Positions 49,198-58,931 of a stretch of 64,000 bases of DNA are shown here, one piece after another. Below the pieces are notes generated by a model. It was not told the origin of the DNA. It saw only the letters and a program-made list of their open reading frames with translations, and searched no databases. The translations under genes and the position numbers were made by a program. This stretch comes from Geomonas propionica (GTDB lineage: Bacteria > Desulfobacterota > Desulfuromonadia > Geobacterales > Geobacteraceae). The stretch spans positions 434,001 to 498,000 of the forward strand of contig NZ_JAEMHK010000001.1 in the NCBI RefSeq assembly GCF_016458235.1. The letters run 5' to 3'. Numbering within the stretch: position 1 is the first letter of the stretch; each line of letters opens with the position of its first letter.

Positions 49198-52100
49198 ATG
49201 TCCCGCAGAATGGTAACAATCGACGGTAACACCGCTGCCGCACACGTGGCCCACGCCACCAACGAGGTGATCGCCATCTACCCGATCACCCCTTCCTCCG
49301 TCATGGGGGAAATCTCGGACGAGAAGAGCGCCCGCGGCGAGAAGAACATCTGGGGCACCGTCCCCTCCGTCTCCGAGCTGCAGTCAGAAGGGGGCGCCTC
49401 CGGCGCCGTCCACGGCGCGCTCCAGGCCGGCGCCCTGACCACGACCTTCACCGCCAGCCAGGGCCTGCTGCTGATGATCCCGAACATGTTCAAGATCGCC
49501 GGTGAGCTCACCTCGACCGTGTTCCACATCTCGGCGCGCGCCATTTCGGCCGCCGCGCTAAACATCTTCGGCGACCACTCCGACGTCATGGCTGCCCGTT
49601 CCACCGGCTGGGGCATGCTCTGTTCCAACAACGTGCAGGAGGTCATGGACTTCGCGCTGATCTCCCAGGCGGCCACCCTCAGGGCGCGCGTCCCCTTCAT
49701 GCACTACTTCGACGGCTTCAGGACCTCGCACGAGGTGCAGAAGGTCGAGGAACTCACCTTCGACGACATGCGCTTCATGATCAGCGACGAGCTGGTGCAG
49801 GCGCACCGGTCGCGCGCGCTCACCCCGGACCGCCCGGTACTGCGCGGCACCGCCCAGAACCCGGACGTCTACTTCCAGGGTCGCGAGACCGTCAACGGCT
49901 ACTACCCGCAGGCGCTTAAGATCGTGCAGGAGGAGATGGACAAGTTCGCCGGCCTCACCGGCCGCAAGTACTCCGTCGCCGAATATGTGGGTGCCCCTGA
50001 CGCCGAGCGCGTGGTCATCGTGATGGGCAGCGCCGCCGACACGGTCCAGGAGACCCTGGAGACGCTGATCGCCTCCGGTGAGAAGGTGGGCCTCCTGAAG
50101 GTGCGCCTGTTCAGGCCGTTCCCGGTCGACGCCGTCGCCGCCTGCCTGCCGGCCAGCGTCAAGAAGATCGCCGTGCTCGACCGTACCAAGGAGCCGGGCT
50201 CCCTGGGCGAGCCGCTCTACCTCGACGTCAGGACCGCCATCGGCGAGGCCATGGCCGACGGCAAGACCTCCTTCAAGTCCTACCCGATCATCGTGGGCGG
50301 CCGTTTCGGCCTGGGCTCCAAGGAGTTCACCCCCGGCATGGCCAAGGGCGTGTTCGACAACCTGAAAGCCGACAAGCCGAAGAACCACTTCGTGGTGGGC
50401 ATCAAGGAAGACGTCACCAACTGCTCGATCGATTTCGATGCCGCCTTCGTGAACCCCTCCGCCGGGACCTACTCCGCGATGTTCTTCGGCCTGGGCTCCG
50501 ACGGCACCGTCGGCGCCAACAAGAACTCCATCAAGATCATCGGGGAAAACACCGACAACAACGTCCAGGCCTACTTCGTCTACGACTCCAAGAAGGCCGG
50601 CACCGTGACCGTGTCGCACCTGCGCTTCGGCAAGGGCGAGATCCGCTCCCCGTACCTGATCGACCAGGCGGACTTTGTGGCCTGCCACAACTTCTCCTTC
50701 CTGGAGAAGTACGACATGCTCTCCCGCGCCAAGGTCGGCGGCACCTTCCTGCTCTGCTCGCTGACCGACGACAAGGAAGCCGTCTGGAACGCCATGCCGG
50801 TCGAGGTGCAGCAGCAGATCATCGACAAGAAGCTCAAGTTCTACGTGATCAACGCCATCGCCCTCGGCGAGAAGCTGGGCCTCGGCGCCAGGATCAACGT
50901 GATCATGCAGACCGCCTTCTTCAAGATCTCCAACATCATGCCGCTCGACGCGGCTATCGCCTCCATCAAGGACGCCATCAAGAAGTCCTACGGCAAGTCC
51001 GGTGAGAAGGTGGTCGAGATGAACAACAAGGCTGTCGACGCAGCCCTGGAGAACATCTTCGAAATCACAGTCCCGGCTACCGCGAGCAGCAAGATCAAGA
51101 AGCCTGCCGTCGTGAGCGCCCACGCCCCGCAGTTCGTGCAGGAAGTCACCGCCCAGCTGATCGCCGGCCGCGGCGACGACGTCCCGGTCTCCATGCTCCC
51201 GGCCGACGGCACCTTCCCGACTGCGACCTCGCAGTACGAGAAGCGCAACATCGCCGTCGACATCCCGGTGTGGGACGAGCAGCTCTGCATCCAGTGCGGT
51301 ATCTGCTCCTTCGTCTGCCCGCACGCCACCATCAGGATGAAGGTGTACGAGGCCGACAAGCTCGCCGGCGCGCCGGAGACCTTCAAGTCCGCCGACGCCC
51401 GCGGCAACGAGTTCAAGGGGATGAAGTGCAGCATCCAGGTCGCCCCCGAGGACTGCACCGGCTGCGCCGCCTGCGTGGCCAACTGCCCGGCCAAGTCCAA
51501 GGAAGACCCCAAGCACAAGGCGATCAACATGAAGTTCCAGGCGCCGCTCAGGGTTTCCGAAGCCGCCAACTACGACTTCTTCCTCAGCATCCCCGAGACC
51601 GATCCGAGCCTCCTCAAGCTCGACACCCTCAAGGGGAGCCAGCTGGTGCGCCCGCTCTTCGAATACTCCGGCGCCTGCGCCGGCTGCGGCGAGACCCCGT
51701 ACCTGAAGCTCATGTCCCAGCTCTTCGGCGACCGCGCTCTCATCGCCAACGCCACCGGCTGCACCTCCATCTACGGCGGCAACCTGCCGACCACCCCGTG
51801 GGCGAAAAACGCCGACGGCCGCGGCCCGGCCTGGTCCAACTCCCTCTTCGAGGACAACGCCGAGTTCGGCTTCGGCATGAGGCTCGCGGTGGACAAGTTC
51901 AACCAGGCGGCGCTTGAGCTGATCGACACCCTCTCCCTCCCGGCCGACCTGGTCGCCGAGATCAAGGGCGCTGACCAGAAGACCCAGGCGGGCGTCGAGG
52001 CGCAGCGGACCCGCGTGGCCAAGCTTAAGGAGATCCTGACCGCTTCCGGCGATGCAGCAGCCAAGAAGCTCCTCTCCATCGCCGATTACCTGGTCAAGAA

Positions 52101-52749
52101 GTCGGTCTGGATCGTGGGCGGCGACGGCTGGGCCTATGACATCGGTTACGGCGGCCTGGATCACGTCATCGCCTCCGGCAAGAACGTAAACCTCCTGGTG
52201 CTCGACACCGAGGTCTACTCCAACACCGGCGGACAGGCCTCCAAGTCCACCCCGATGGGCGCCGTGGCGCAGTTCGCCGCGGGCGGCAAGCCGCAGGCCA
52301 AGAAGGACCTGGCCATGATCGCCATGGCCTACGGCAACGTCTACGTCGCCAAGGTCTCCCTCTCCAACCCGGCCCAGGTGGTCAAGGCGTTCATGGAGGC
52401 CGAGGCGTATGACGGCCCGTCCCTGATCCTCGCCTACAGCCACTGCATCGCCCACGGCATCGACATGTCCACCGCCGTCGAGACCCAGAAGCGTGCGGTC
52501 GCTTCCGGCCACTGGCCGCTGGTCCGTTACAACCCCGAGTTGGCAGAGCAGGGCAAGAACCCGCTCGTCCTTGACAGTAAGGACCCGAGTATCTCTCTCG
52601 AGGAGTACGCTTACGGCGAGAACCGCTACCGCGTCCTGAAGAAGAACAATCCGGAGGCGGCCGCGACTCTCATGGCTCGCTCATCCGAACTCACTGCCCG
52701 CCGTTTCGATCTGTATAAGCGGATGGCGGAAATGGAGTACGAAAAATAG
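49198..52749 (+). CDS. Pyruvate:ferredoxin (flavodoxin) oxidoreductase, single chain
   Basis: 1183 residues, the full-length homodimeric type (PFOR/NifJ). Order: pyrimidine domain (IAIYPITPSSVMGEISDE), transketolase C-like domain, gamma-type domain, an inserted ferredoxin domain with two [4Fe-4S] motifs (CIQCGICSFVCPH at about 699; CTGCAACVANCPAK at about 755), and the TPP domain with GDGWAYDIGYGG and a proximal cluster Cys pair (ACAGCGETPY). It splits pyruvate to acetyl-CoA and CO2 with ferredoxin reduction, reversibly, in the cytoplasm. The start follows CAGGAGGAAATC. Codon usage is highly biased, as in strongly expressed genes. It appears monocistronic. Confidence 0.97.
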   Translation: MSRRMVTIDGNTAAAHVAHATNEVIAIYPITPSSVMGEISDEKSARGEKNIWGTVPSVSELQSEGGASGAVHGALQAGALTTTFTASQGLLLMIPNMFKIAGELTSTVFHISARAISAAALNIFGDHSDVMAARSTGWGMLCSNNVQEVMDFALISQAATLRARVPFMHYFDGFRTSHEVQKVEELTFDDMRFMISDELVQAHRSRALTPDRPVLRGTAQNPDVYFQGRETVNGYYPQALKIVQEEMDKFAGLTGRKYSVAEYVGAPDAERVVIVMGSAADTVQETLETLIASGEKVGLLKVRLFRPFPVDAVAACLPASVKKIAVLDRTKEPGSLGEPLYLDVRTAIGEAMADGKTSFKSYPIIVGGRFGLGSKEFTPGMAKGVFDNLKADKPKNHFVVGIKEDVTNCSIDFDAAFVNPSAGTYSAMFFGLGSDGTVGANKNSIKIIGENTDNNVQAYFVYDSKKAGTVTVSHLRFGKGEIRSPYLIDQADFVACHNFSFLEKYDMLSRAKVGGTFLLCSLTDDKEAVWNAMPVEVQQQIIDKKLKFYVINAIALGEKLGLGARINVIMQTAFFKISNIMPLDAAIASIKDAIKKSYGKSGEKVVEMNNKAVDAALENIFEITVPATASSKIKKPAVVSAHAPQFVQEVTAQLIAGRGDDVPVSMLPADGTFPTATSQYEKRNIAVDIPVWDEQLCIQCGICSFVCPHATIRMKVYEADKLAGAPETFKSADARGNEFKGMKCSIQVAPEDCTGCAACVANCPAKSKEDPKHKAINMKFQAPLRVSEAANYDFFLSIPETDPSLLKLDTLKGSQLVRPLFEYSGACAGCGETPYLKLMSQLFGDRALIANATGCTSIYGGNLPTTPWAKNADGRGPAWSNSLFEDNAEFGFGMRLAVDKFNQAALELIDTLSLPADLVAEIKGADQKTQAGVEAQRTRVAKLKEILTASGDAAAKKLLSIADYLVKKSVWIVGGDGWAYDIGYGGLDHVIASGKNVNLLVLDTEVYSNTGGQASKSTPMGAVAQFAAGGKPQAKKDLAMIAMAYGNVYVAKVSLSNPAQVVKAFMEAEAYDGPSLILAYSHCIAHGIDMSTAVETQKRAVASGHWPLVRYNPELAEQGKNPLVLDSKDPSISLEEYAYGENRYRVLKKNNPEAAATLMARSSELTARRFDLYKRMAEMEYEK

Positions 52750-52768
52750 AAATAACTAACAAAAGCGC

Positions 52769-52797
52769 TTGACAGGGGCCAGACCCGTGCATAAAAT
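52769..52797 (+). promoter_or_regulatory. Strong sigma-70 promoter of the cold-shock gene
   Basis: TTGACA (52769-52774), 17 bp, TAAAAT (52792-52797): perfect -35 and five of six at -10. The transcript leader would be about 56 nt. Confidence 0.75.
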
Positions 52798-52859
52798 CTT
52801 TACCTGTGCCGGGGATGGTCCCGCAATCACGTAAAAGAGTAGTAACAGGAGAAGTCGCA

Positions 52860-53060
52860 ATGGCTAAAGGTGTAGTGAAGTGGTTCAATGACAGCAAGGG
52901 TTTTGGTTTTATCGAGCAGGACAACGGCGAGGATGTCTTCGTACATTTCTCCGCAATCCAGTCCGATGGTTTCAAATCCCTGGCAGAAGGCGATTCCGTA
53001 ACTTTTGACGTGCAGCAGGGTCCGAAAGGTCTCCAGGCCGCCAACGTAGTAAGGGTTTAA
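52860..53060 (+). CDS. Cold-shock domain protein (CspA family)
   Basis: 66 residues, [20 protein letters not shown]. It contains RNP1 (KGFGFI) and RNP2 (VFVHF) on an OB fold; it binds single-stranded RNA and DNA as an RNA chaperone. ATG 52860 follows ACAGGAGAAG. It has the strongest promoter seen in the window and a strong terminator, fitting a highly expressed single gene. The leader is shorter than E. coli cspA, so it may be a constitutive paralogue (inference). Confidence 0.97.
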   Translation: MAKGVVKWFNDSKGFGFIEQDNGEDVFVHFSAIQSDGFKSLAEGDSVTFDVQQGPKGLQAANVVRV

Positions 53061-53078
53061 AGTCATCCTTTAAACGAC

Positions 53079-53114
53079 AAAAAGCCCCCGGGGGAAACCC
53101 CGGGGGCTTTTTTT
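53079..53114 (+). terminator. Intrinsic terminator of the cold-shock gene
   Basis: AAAAAGCCCCCGGGG / CCCCGGGGGCTTTTT (53079-53112) with a tight GAAA-type loop and T run. Confidence 0.94.
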
Positions 53115-53129
53115 GTGGTCTTTGCGGGA

Positions 53130-53149
53130 TGGACGAATGATTATTCGAT
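53130..53149. repeat. Palindromic repeat remnant at the end of the pentapeptide gene
   Basis: CGAATGATTATTCG (53134-53147) equals the core of the arm at 14467-14480. The flanks are degenerate (TGGA on the left, ATG on the right). The stop codon of the pentapeptide gene (TAA) is inside it. Confidence 0.5.
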
Positions 53150-53818
53150 GCAGTTCCCCACCGACCCCGCCCGGCAGATGGTCTTGTCGGTCCACATGGC
53201 GCCGTCGAGTTTGGCGCCGGCGAGCCTCGTGCCCCGGATGCGGGCCTGGTTCAGCGAGGCGCCGCACAGGTTGGCGCCGGTCAGATCTGCCAGCTCCAGG
53301 TCCGTCTCGGAGAGGTCGGCGCGCTCCAGGTTGACCGAATGCAGGTTGGCGCGGTTGAACTTGGCGCCGGTCAGGTCGTAGCCGGTCAGGTTGAGGCCGC
53401 TCAGGTCGGCACCGGCAAAGTCGCGGCTGCCTGCCAGCACCCCCTGGACTTCCGCCTGGGTCATGCGCCGCTCCAGCACCTTGGCCTTGACGGTGACGCC
53501 TCCCTTCCCCTTGCCGGTACCATTTTTGCCAGCTTTTGCCCCTTTCCCGTGCTTTTTAAGCGTCGCCTTGGCAGCTTTCTTCCCCGCCTTTTTCGAGGAG
53601 ACCTGCGCCGTCGGCTTGCCCGACTCGACCTCCTTGGCGAGTGCGGCCAGCTTCGCCTCGGCTGCCTTAAGTGTCTGGGCTTCGGCTGCATTCTCCTTGG
53701 CCACGTTTTCCTTCACGGCCGGCTCCGGCGCGGGTTGGGCGTGAAGGGTAGTGGCGCCGGCAAAAAGCCAGACGGCCAGGGCGAAGGGTGCGATATGGGC
53801 TGCAAGATGGCGGTTCAT
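53141..53818 (-). CDS. Exported pentapeptide-repeat protein with Lys-rich linker
   Basis: 225 residues. Signal peptide MNRHLAAHIAPFALAVWLFAGATTLHA. A helical then Lys/Gly-rich linker (about 60-110: SSKKAGKKAAKATLKKHGK, KGKGG) leads to about twelve pentapeptide repeats (A[DN]LSG... as FAGADLSGLNLTGYDLTGAK...LTGANLCGASLNQARI). Two Cys near the end (GANLCG, TICRAGSVGNC) could form a disulfide. The function is unknown; pentapeptide coils usually mediate binding. Start 53818 follows CGGAGG. A TATAAT sits at 53939-53934 on the minus strand, about 115 bp upstream. Confidence 0.85.
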   Translation of the reverse strand: MNRHLAAHIAPFALAVWLFAGATTLHAQPAPEPAVKENVAKENAAEAQTLKAAEAKLAALAKEVESGKPTAQVSSKKAGKKAAKATLKKHGKGAKAGKNGTGKGKGGVTVKAKVLERRMTQAEVQGVLAGSRDFAGADLSGLNLTGYDLTGAKFNRANLHSVNLERADLSETDLELADLTGANLCGASLNQARIRGTRLAGAKLDGAMWTDKTICRAGSVGNCIE

Positions 53819-54031
53819 GGTCGCCTCCGTGACGTTTTTACTTTCCGGCTGGGCCGGAGCGAAGCTCATGTCCTTATCGGCACTTTTCGTAAAACCTGAA
53901 GGATGTCTGCCTTGCGGTGCCGGCACCATTCTCATTATACTGGAGCTGTCGGCTGCACAATGAACGAGGCATGTGCTATATTTTACAGCTGCGCGCCTGA
54001 CGGCGCCTGACAGACATAGAACGGGAGCATC

Positions 54032-56869
54032 ATGGCAACGGACAAGATCATCGTAAAAGGTGCCTGCGAGCACAACCTGAAATGCATCGACGTTGAGATC
54101 CCGAGGGACCAGCTGGTGGTGATCACCGGCATCTCCGGTTCCGGGAAATCGACCCTCGCCTTCGACACTATCTACGCCGAGGGGCAACGGCGCTACGTCG
54201 AATCGCTCTCCGCCTACGCGCGCCAGTTCCTGGAGCAGATGGAGAAGCCGGACGTGGAGTCGATCGAGGGGCTTTCGCCCGCCATTTCCATCGAACAAAA
54301 GACCACCAGCAAGAACCCCCGTTCCACTGTGGGGACCGTCACCGAAATATACGATTACCTGCGCCTGCTCTTCGCCCGGGTGGGGCAGCCGCATTGCTAC
54401 AACTGCGGCCGGTTGATCTCCTCGCAGACCGTGTCCCAGATGGTGGACCAGATCGCCGCGCTTCCCCAGGGGGCGAAGCTCACCCTGCTCTCCCCCATCG
54501 TGCGCGGCAGGAAAGGGGAGTACAAGAAGGAGCTGGCCCAGTTGAGAAAGGACGGCTTTGTCCGGGTGGTGATCGACGGCGAAACCCATGATCTCGGCGA
54601 TGAGATCACCCTGGACAAGAAGAAAAAGCACGACATAGACATCGTGGTGGACCGCCTGGTGGTGAAGCCCGGCTTCGAGAAGAGGCTCGCAGACTCGCTG
54701 GAAACGGCGCTCTCCCACGCCGAGGGGATCGTCAAGGTGGCGCTCTCCGAGGACGACACCCGCGACATCAAGGCCGAGACGATGCTTTTCTCGGAGTCGG
54801 CCGCCTGCATCGAGTGCGGTATCTCGTACCCCGAGATGACCCCGCGCATGTTCTCTTTCAACAATCCCTACGGCGCCTGCCCTGACTGCACCGGCCTCGG
54901 CACCAGGATGTACCTCGACCCGGAACTGGTGGTACCCGAACCCGAGCTATCGCTCGCCGACGGCGCGATCGCACCGTGGCAGACCCGCTTCTCCGGGTGG
55001 TACCAGTTGACCCTGGAGGCGCTCGCCAAGGCCTACGGCTTCAGCATGCACACCCCATTCAAGGGGCTATCCAAGAAGGCGAAAGAGGTTGTCCTGCATG
55101 GCTCAGGCGGCGATCCGGTCGACTTCTGGTGGGTCGACGACGCCGGTAAGCGGCACACCTACCGCAAGCCCTTCGAGGGGGTGCTCAACAACCTGGAGCG
55201 GCGCCACCGCGAAAGCGAGTCGGAGACGGTGCGCGAGGAGCTGGAAAAGTACATGGATGTGATGCCGTGCCCTACCTGCAACGGCGCGCGTCTGAAGAAG
55301 GAGGCGCTCTACGTCCTGGTGGGGCAACAGAACATCCAGCAGGTCACCTCCCTCTCCATCAAGGACAGTCTCACCTTCTTCGAGGCGCTCACCCTCACCG
55401 AGAAGGAAGAGGACATCGCGCGCAGGATCCTGAAAGAGATCCGGGAGCGTCTCAACTTCCTGGTCAACGTGGGGCTCGACTACCTCTCCCTGGACCGCTC
55501 CTCGGGGACCCTTTCCGGCGGCGAGGGGCAGCGCATCCGCCTGGCTACCCAGATCGGGTCGTCCCTGGTCGGCGTCCTCTACATCCTGGACGAGCCCTCC
55601 ATCGGTCTGCACCAGCGCGACAACGGGCGGCTTTTATCGACGCTGCGGCACCTGCGCGACATCGGCAACACGGTATTGGTGGTCGAGCACGATGAGGAGA
55701 CCATCACCGAGGCGGACTGGGTCATCGACATGGGGCCGGGCGCCGGCGTGCACGGGGGCGAGGTGGTGGCCGAGGGAACACCGGCCGAGATCATGGCCAA
55801 TCCCCACTCGCTGACCGGGCGCTACCTCTCGGGAGCGCTCACCATTGCCGTGCCCAGGAAGCGCAGGAAGGGGCACCGCTTCCTGAATATCGAGGGGGCC
55901 AGCGAGAACAACCTGAAGCACGTCAGCGTCGACGTGCCGCTGGGGGTGATGACCTGCATCACCGGCGTATCCGGCTCGGGCAAGTCCTCACTCATCATCG
56001 ACACCCTGTACAAGACCCTGAACCAGCGCCTCTACAAGAGCCGGGAGAAGGCGGGGGCGGTGCGGGCCATCCATGGCACCGAGGTGCTGGACAAGGTGAT
56101 CAACATCGACCAGTCGCCCATCGGGCGCACGCCGCGCTCCAATCCAGCCACCTATACCGGCCTCTTCACCGAGATCCGGGAGATCTTCGCCCAGCTCCCC
56201 GATTCCAAGATGCGCGGCTACAAGCCGGGGCGCTACTCCTTCAACGTTAAGGGCGGGCGCTGCGAGGCCTGCTCCGGGGACGGCATCATCAAGATCGAGA
56301 TGCACTTTCTCCCCGACGTCTACGTCCAGTGCGAGGTCTGCAAGGGGGCGCGCTACAACCGCGAGACCCTGGAGGTGAAGTTCAAGGGGCGCTCCATCGC
56401 GGAGGTACTCGACATGACCGTGTCCCAGGCCCTGGTCTTTTTGGAGCACATCCCGCGCACCCGCGCCAAACTGCAGACCCTGGAGGAGGTGGGGCTTGGC
56501 TACATCAAGCTGGGGCAGTCCGCCACCACGCTCTCCGGCGGTGAGGCGCAGCGCGTGAAGCTTGCTAAGGAGCTCTCCAAGCGGGCTACCGGACGCACCA
56601 TCTACATCCTGGACGAGCCGACCACCGGGCTTCATTTCGCCGACATAGCGAAGCTCCTGGAGGTGCTGCACAAGCTGGTGGACGCCGGCAACACCATAGT
56701 GGTGATCGAGCACAACCTGGATGTCATCAAGACCGCGGACTGGATCATCGACCTCGGGCCGGAAGGCGGCGACCGCGGCGGTGAGATCATCGCCGTGGGG
56801 ACGCCGGAGCAGGTGGCACGGGTGGAGCGCTCCTACACGGGGCAATACCTGAAGAAGATGCTGCTGTAG
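54032..56869 (+). CDS. uvrA: Excinuclease ABC subunit A
   Basis: 945 residues, full length. Two ABC modules: Walker [16 protein letters not shown] and [15 protein letters not shown]; signatures [12 protein letters not shown] and [12 protein letters not shown]; zinc modules [41 protein letters not shown] and [27 protein letters not shown]. UvrA finds DNA damage and loads UvrB. The start follows CGGGAG. It stands in its own transcription unit, divergent from the pentapeptide gene. Confidence 0.98.
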   Translation: MATDKIIVKGACEHNLKCIDVEIPRDQLVVITGISGSGKSTLAFDTIYAEGQRRYVESLSAYARQFLEQMEKPDVESIEGLSPAISIEQKTTSKNPRSTVGTVTEIYDYLRLLFARVGQPHCYNCGRLISSQTVSQMVDQIAALPQGAKLTLLSPIVRGRKGEYKKELAQLRKDGFVRVVIDGETHDLGDEITLDKKKKHDIDIVVDRLVVKPGFEKRLADSLETALSHAEGIVKVALSEDDTRDIKAETMLFSESAACIECGISYPEMTPRMFSFNNPYGACPDCTGLGTRMYLDPELVVPEPELSLADGAIAPWQTRFSGWYQLTLEALAKAYGFSMHTPFKGLSKKAKEVVLHGSGGDPVDFWWVDDAGKRHTYRKPFEGVLNNLERRHRESESETVREELEKYMDVMPCPTCNGARLKKEALYVLVGQQNIQQVTSLSIKDSLTFFEALTLTEKEEDIARRILKEIRERLNFLVNVGLDYLSLDRSSGTLSGGEGQRIRLATQIGSSLVGVLYILDEPSIGLHQRDNGRLLSTLRHLRDIGNTVLVVEHDEETITEADWVIDMGPGAGVHGGEVVAEGTPAEIMANPHSLTGRYLSGALTIAVPRKRRKGHRFLNIEGASENNLKHVSVDVPLGVMTCITGVSGSGKSSLIIDTLYKTLNQRLYKSREKAGAVRAIHGTEVLDKVINIDQSPIGRTPRSNPATYTGLFTEIREIFAQLPDSKMRGYKPGRYSFNVKGGRCEACSGDGIIKIEMHFLPDVYVQCEVCKGARYNRETLEVKFKGRSIAEVLDMTVSQALVFLEHIPRTRAKLQTLEEVGLGYIKLGQSATTLSGGEAQRVKLAKELSKRATGRTIYILDEPTTGLHFADIAKLLEVLHKLVDAGNTIVVIEHNLDVIKTADWIIDLGPEGGDRGGEIIAVGTPEQVARVERSYTGQYLKKMLL

Positions 56870-56888
56870 CGCACAGGAGGTCGGGGCC

Positions 56889-57053
56889 ATGGCGGACAAA
56901 GGAAACTGCGGTCACGACGATAGCGGGCAAAAGGGATGCGCGGCCTGCAAGCGGGAGGAGATCTTCCCCTACTGGTGCCAGTCCTGCCAGCGGTCGGTCC
57001 CGGAGAAGCGCTGCCCGTATTGCGGATTGAAGGCGCAGAAAAAGAAGGATTGA
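56889..57053 (+). CDS. Very small zinc-ribbon-like protein
   Basis: 54 residues, too short for usual gene finders: starts MADKGNCGHDDSGQKGCAAC, then WCQSCQRSVPEKRCPYCG, ending KAQKKKD. Three CxxC pairs plus an extra Cys suggest one zinc ribbon (WCQSC..CPYC) and a second CAAC metal site. AGGAGG lies 8 bp before the ATG. It starts 20 bp after uvrA on the same strand, so it is co-transcribed with uvrA. Function is unknown; a binding partner of nucleic acid or protein is plausible. Confidence 0.75.
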   Translation: MADKGNCGHDDSGQKGCAACKREEIFPYWCQSCQRSVPEKRCPYCGLKAQKKKD

Positions 57054-57127
57054 AAGGGGGACTTGCCGCCGAACTGCGTTATAATCTGCTCATTGTTGTC
57101 CGGGGATGGACCAGAAAGGATTGCCCC

Positions 57128-57697
57128 ATGTGTGCGAAATCTTTTAACAAAATGATACTGCTCCTGCTCCTGCTGATGCAAGTCGGCTGCGTGAGCCTGC
57201 TGCCGCGCACCAAGGCGGTCACCGAATCGCCCTGGGAGGAGTACCAGACGGCGAAGGCATCCTACGATGACATCATCGTGGGAAAAACCACGGTGGAGGA
57301 CCTGCAGAAGCTCGGCTTCGACATCAAGTCCTCACCCAACATCAAGATCCTCAACTACCTCGACATCGCGGCTATGCTGCAGGGGATGCCATCCAAGGAA
57401 CTCGACCCGGGGCTGCAGGCCTGCCTCAGGGCCAGGTCCGATTGCCGCGCCTATGTTTTCGAGCCCAAGCGAAGCTACAGCAAGCGGGTCGGCAACTTCT
57501 GGCTCGACATTTTCAACTTCAAGCGCAAGACCCACGAGACCGGGTGGCGTTTCAAGGCGCTGGTGGTCTTCGTGAACCATCACGTCGCCTATAAGCTCTC
57601 CAGCGGGGAGCCCAAGATCGACCAGATGACGGAACAGACAAACCCGCTGGGGCCGTTCCAGGCACCGGCGGACATATTCACCAAGGCCCTGTTCTAA
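57128..57697 (+). CDS. Lipoprotein of unknown function (BamE-like fold possible)
   Basis: 189 residues. MCAKSFNKMILLLLLLMQVGC is a type II signal peptide with lipobox MQVGC, so it is an acylated lipoprotein. The segment YDDIIVGKTTVEDLQKLGF resembles the start of SmpA/BamE-type domains (G.T..D...LG). The rest (PKRSYSKRVGNFWLDIFNFKRKTHETGWRFKALVVFVN) is basic and beta-rich. Start 57128 follows AAAGGA; ATG 57152 is also possible. It ends in a strong terminator. Confidence 0.7.
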   Translation: MCAKSFNKMILLLLLLMQVGCVSLLPRTKAVTESPWEEYQTAKASYDDIIVGKTTVEDLQKLGFDIKSSPNIKILNYLDIAAMLQGMPSKELDPGLQACLRARSDCRAYVFEPKRSYSKRVGNFWLDIFNFKRKTHETGWRFKALVVFVNHHVAYKLSSGEPKIDQMTEQTNPLGPFQAPADIFTKALF

Positions 57698-57722
57698 GGC
57701 TTCTGATGGCGTCGCCCTTATG

Positions 57723-57755
57723 GCCTGCTGCGCAGCGCGCAGCAGGCTCTTTTTT
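57723..57755 (+). terminator. Intrinsic terminator after the lipoprotein gene
   Basis: GCCTGCTGCGC pairs with GCGCAGCAGGC (57723-57747), followed by TCTTTTTTT. Confidence 0.93.
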
Positions 57756-57859
57756 TGCCCGCTCGGCGACCGGGCCAGGGCAGGCGTCACGCCGCTTGGT
57801 TCCGGGTGCGATTGGTGCTATTGTGCGTGGATGAAAAATATGCCGGAGAGGATCCCCTA

Positions 57860-58846
57860 ATGCAAGATGCCCAGCACCCGTTCCACACCCTGACCCCGAA
57901 TTTCATCATGGACGCCGTGGAGAGCCAGGGTTACCGCTGTGATTGCCGCACCTCGGCCCTGAACAGCTACGAGAACCGCGTCTACCAGGTCGGCATAGAG
58001 GAAGAGAAGCCGCTCATCGCCAAGTTCTACCGTCCCGGACGCTGGAACGACGATCAGATCGTCGAGGAGCACCGCTTCACCCTGGAGTTGGCCGAGCACG
58101 AACTCTCTGTGGTGCCGCCGCTTCTGAATTCCTCAGGCGAATCGCTTTTCCACTATCATGGCTTCCGTTTCGCGCTCTACCCGCGCCAAGGGGGGCATGC
58201 CCCCGAGTTCGACAACGACCAGAACCTGCTGATCCTGGGACGCATGCTGGGGCGCATCCACAATATCGGCGCGGTGCGCCCGTTCCAGCATCGCCCCTCC
58301 CTGGACAGCCGCGACTTCGGCCACGACAGCGTCGCCCTGATCGGTGAGCGCTTCATTCCGCAGGAGTACCGGGAGAGCTACCAAGCGGTAACCAGCCAGC
58401 TTTTGCAGGTGGTGGATGAGGCGTTCGCCTCGGTGCCGCAGGTGCGCTACATCCGCGCGCACGGGGATTGCCATGCCGGTAACATCCTTTGGCGCGACGA
58501 CGCACCGCACTTCGTCGACTTCGACGACGCCCGCATGGCCCCGGCGGTGCAGGACCTCTGGATGATGCTTTCCGGCGACCGCCCGCGCCAACTGGCCCAG
58601 CTCGCCCAGCTGATCAAGGGATACGAGGAGTTCTGCGATTTCGACCCCGCCGAGTTGCGCCTGGTCGAGGCGCTGCGTTCGCTGCGCATGCTGCATTACA
58701 GCGCCTGGCTCGCGCGCCGCTGGGACGACCCCGCCTTTCCCACCGCCTTCCCCTGGTTCAACACGGTCCGTTACTGGGGCGAGCACATCCTGCAGTTGCG
58801 CGAGCAGCTCTCGGCGCTCGAAGAGCCGCCGCTGGAACTGCCGTAG
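57860..58846 (+). CDS. srkA: Stress-response kinase SrkA/RdoA (YihE family)
   Basis: 328 residues, APH-like kinase fold. Catalytic HGDCHAGNILW and metal-binding DFDDARMAPAVQDLWMM are present, plus the N-lobe Lys in PLIAKFYRPGRWND. Family members are Ser/Thr kinases that counter MazEF- and envelope-stress death; in E. coli yihE precedes dsbA, which is not here. Start 57860 follows AGAGGATCCCC. It has a strong downstream terminator. Confidence 0.93.
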   Translation: MQDAQHPFHTLTPNFIMDAVESQGYRCDCRTSALNSYENRVYQVGIEEEKPLIAKFYRPGRWNDDQIVEEHRFTLELAEHELSVVPPLLNSSGESLFHYHGFRFALYPRQGGHAPEFDNDQNLLILGRMLGRIHNIGAVRPFQHRPSLDSRDFGHDSVALIGERFIPQEYRESYQAVTSQLLQVVDEAFASVPQVRYIRAHGDCHAGNILWRDDAPHFVDFDDARMAPAVQDLWMMLSGDRPRQLAQLAQLIKGYEEFCDFDPAELRLVEALRSLRMLHYSAWLARRWDDPAFPTAFPWFNTVRYWGEHILQLREQLSALEEPPLELP

Positions 58847-58870
58847 CGAAGCTGCGGGCACAACGACGAA

Positions 58871-58900
58871 GAGGCGGCCGGATATCCGGCCGCCTCTTTT
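58871..58900 (+). terminator. Intrinsic terminator of srkA
   Basis: GAGGCGGCCGG / CCGGCCGCCTC (58871-58896), followed by TTTTC. The reverse direction has no T run. Confidence 0.85.
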
Positions 58901-58931
58901 CATGTCGCTGCCCCGAAGGGCACGTATTTCC

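Noticed and set aside
49558-52512. A 984-codon open frame on the minus strand
   Set aside because: It lies wholly opposite the PFOR gene; codon bias of that gene keeps the antisense frame open. No family motif and no ribosome site.
53141-54718. A 525-codon minus-strand frame covering the pentapeptide gene and more
   Set aside because: Only the part from ATG 53818 has a signal peptide and ribosome site; the upstream part is antisense to uvrA.
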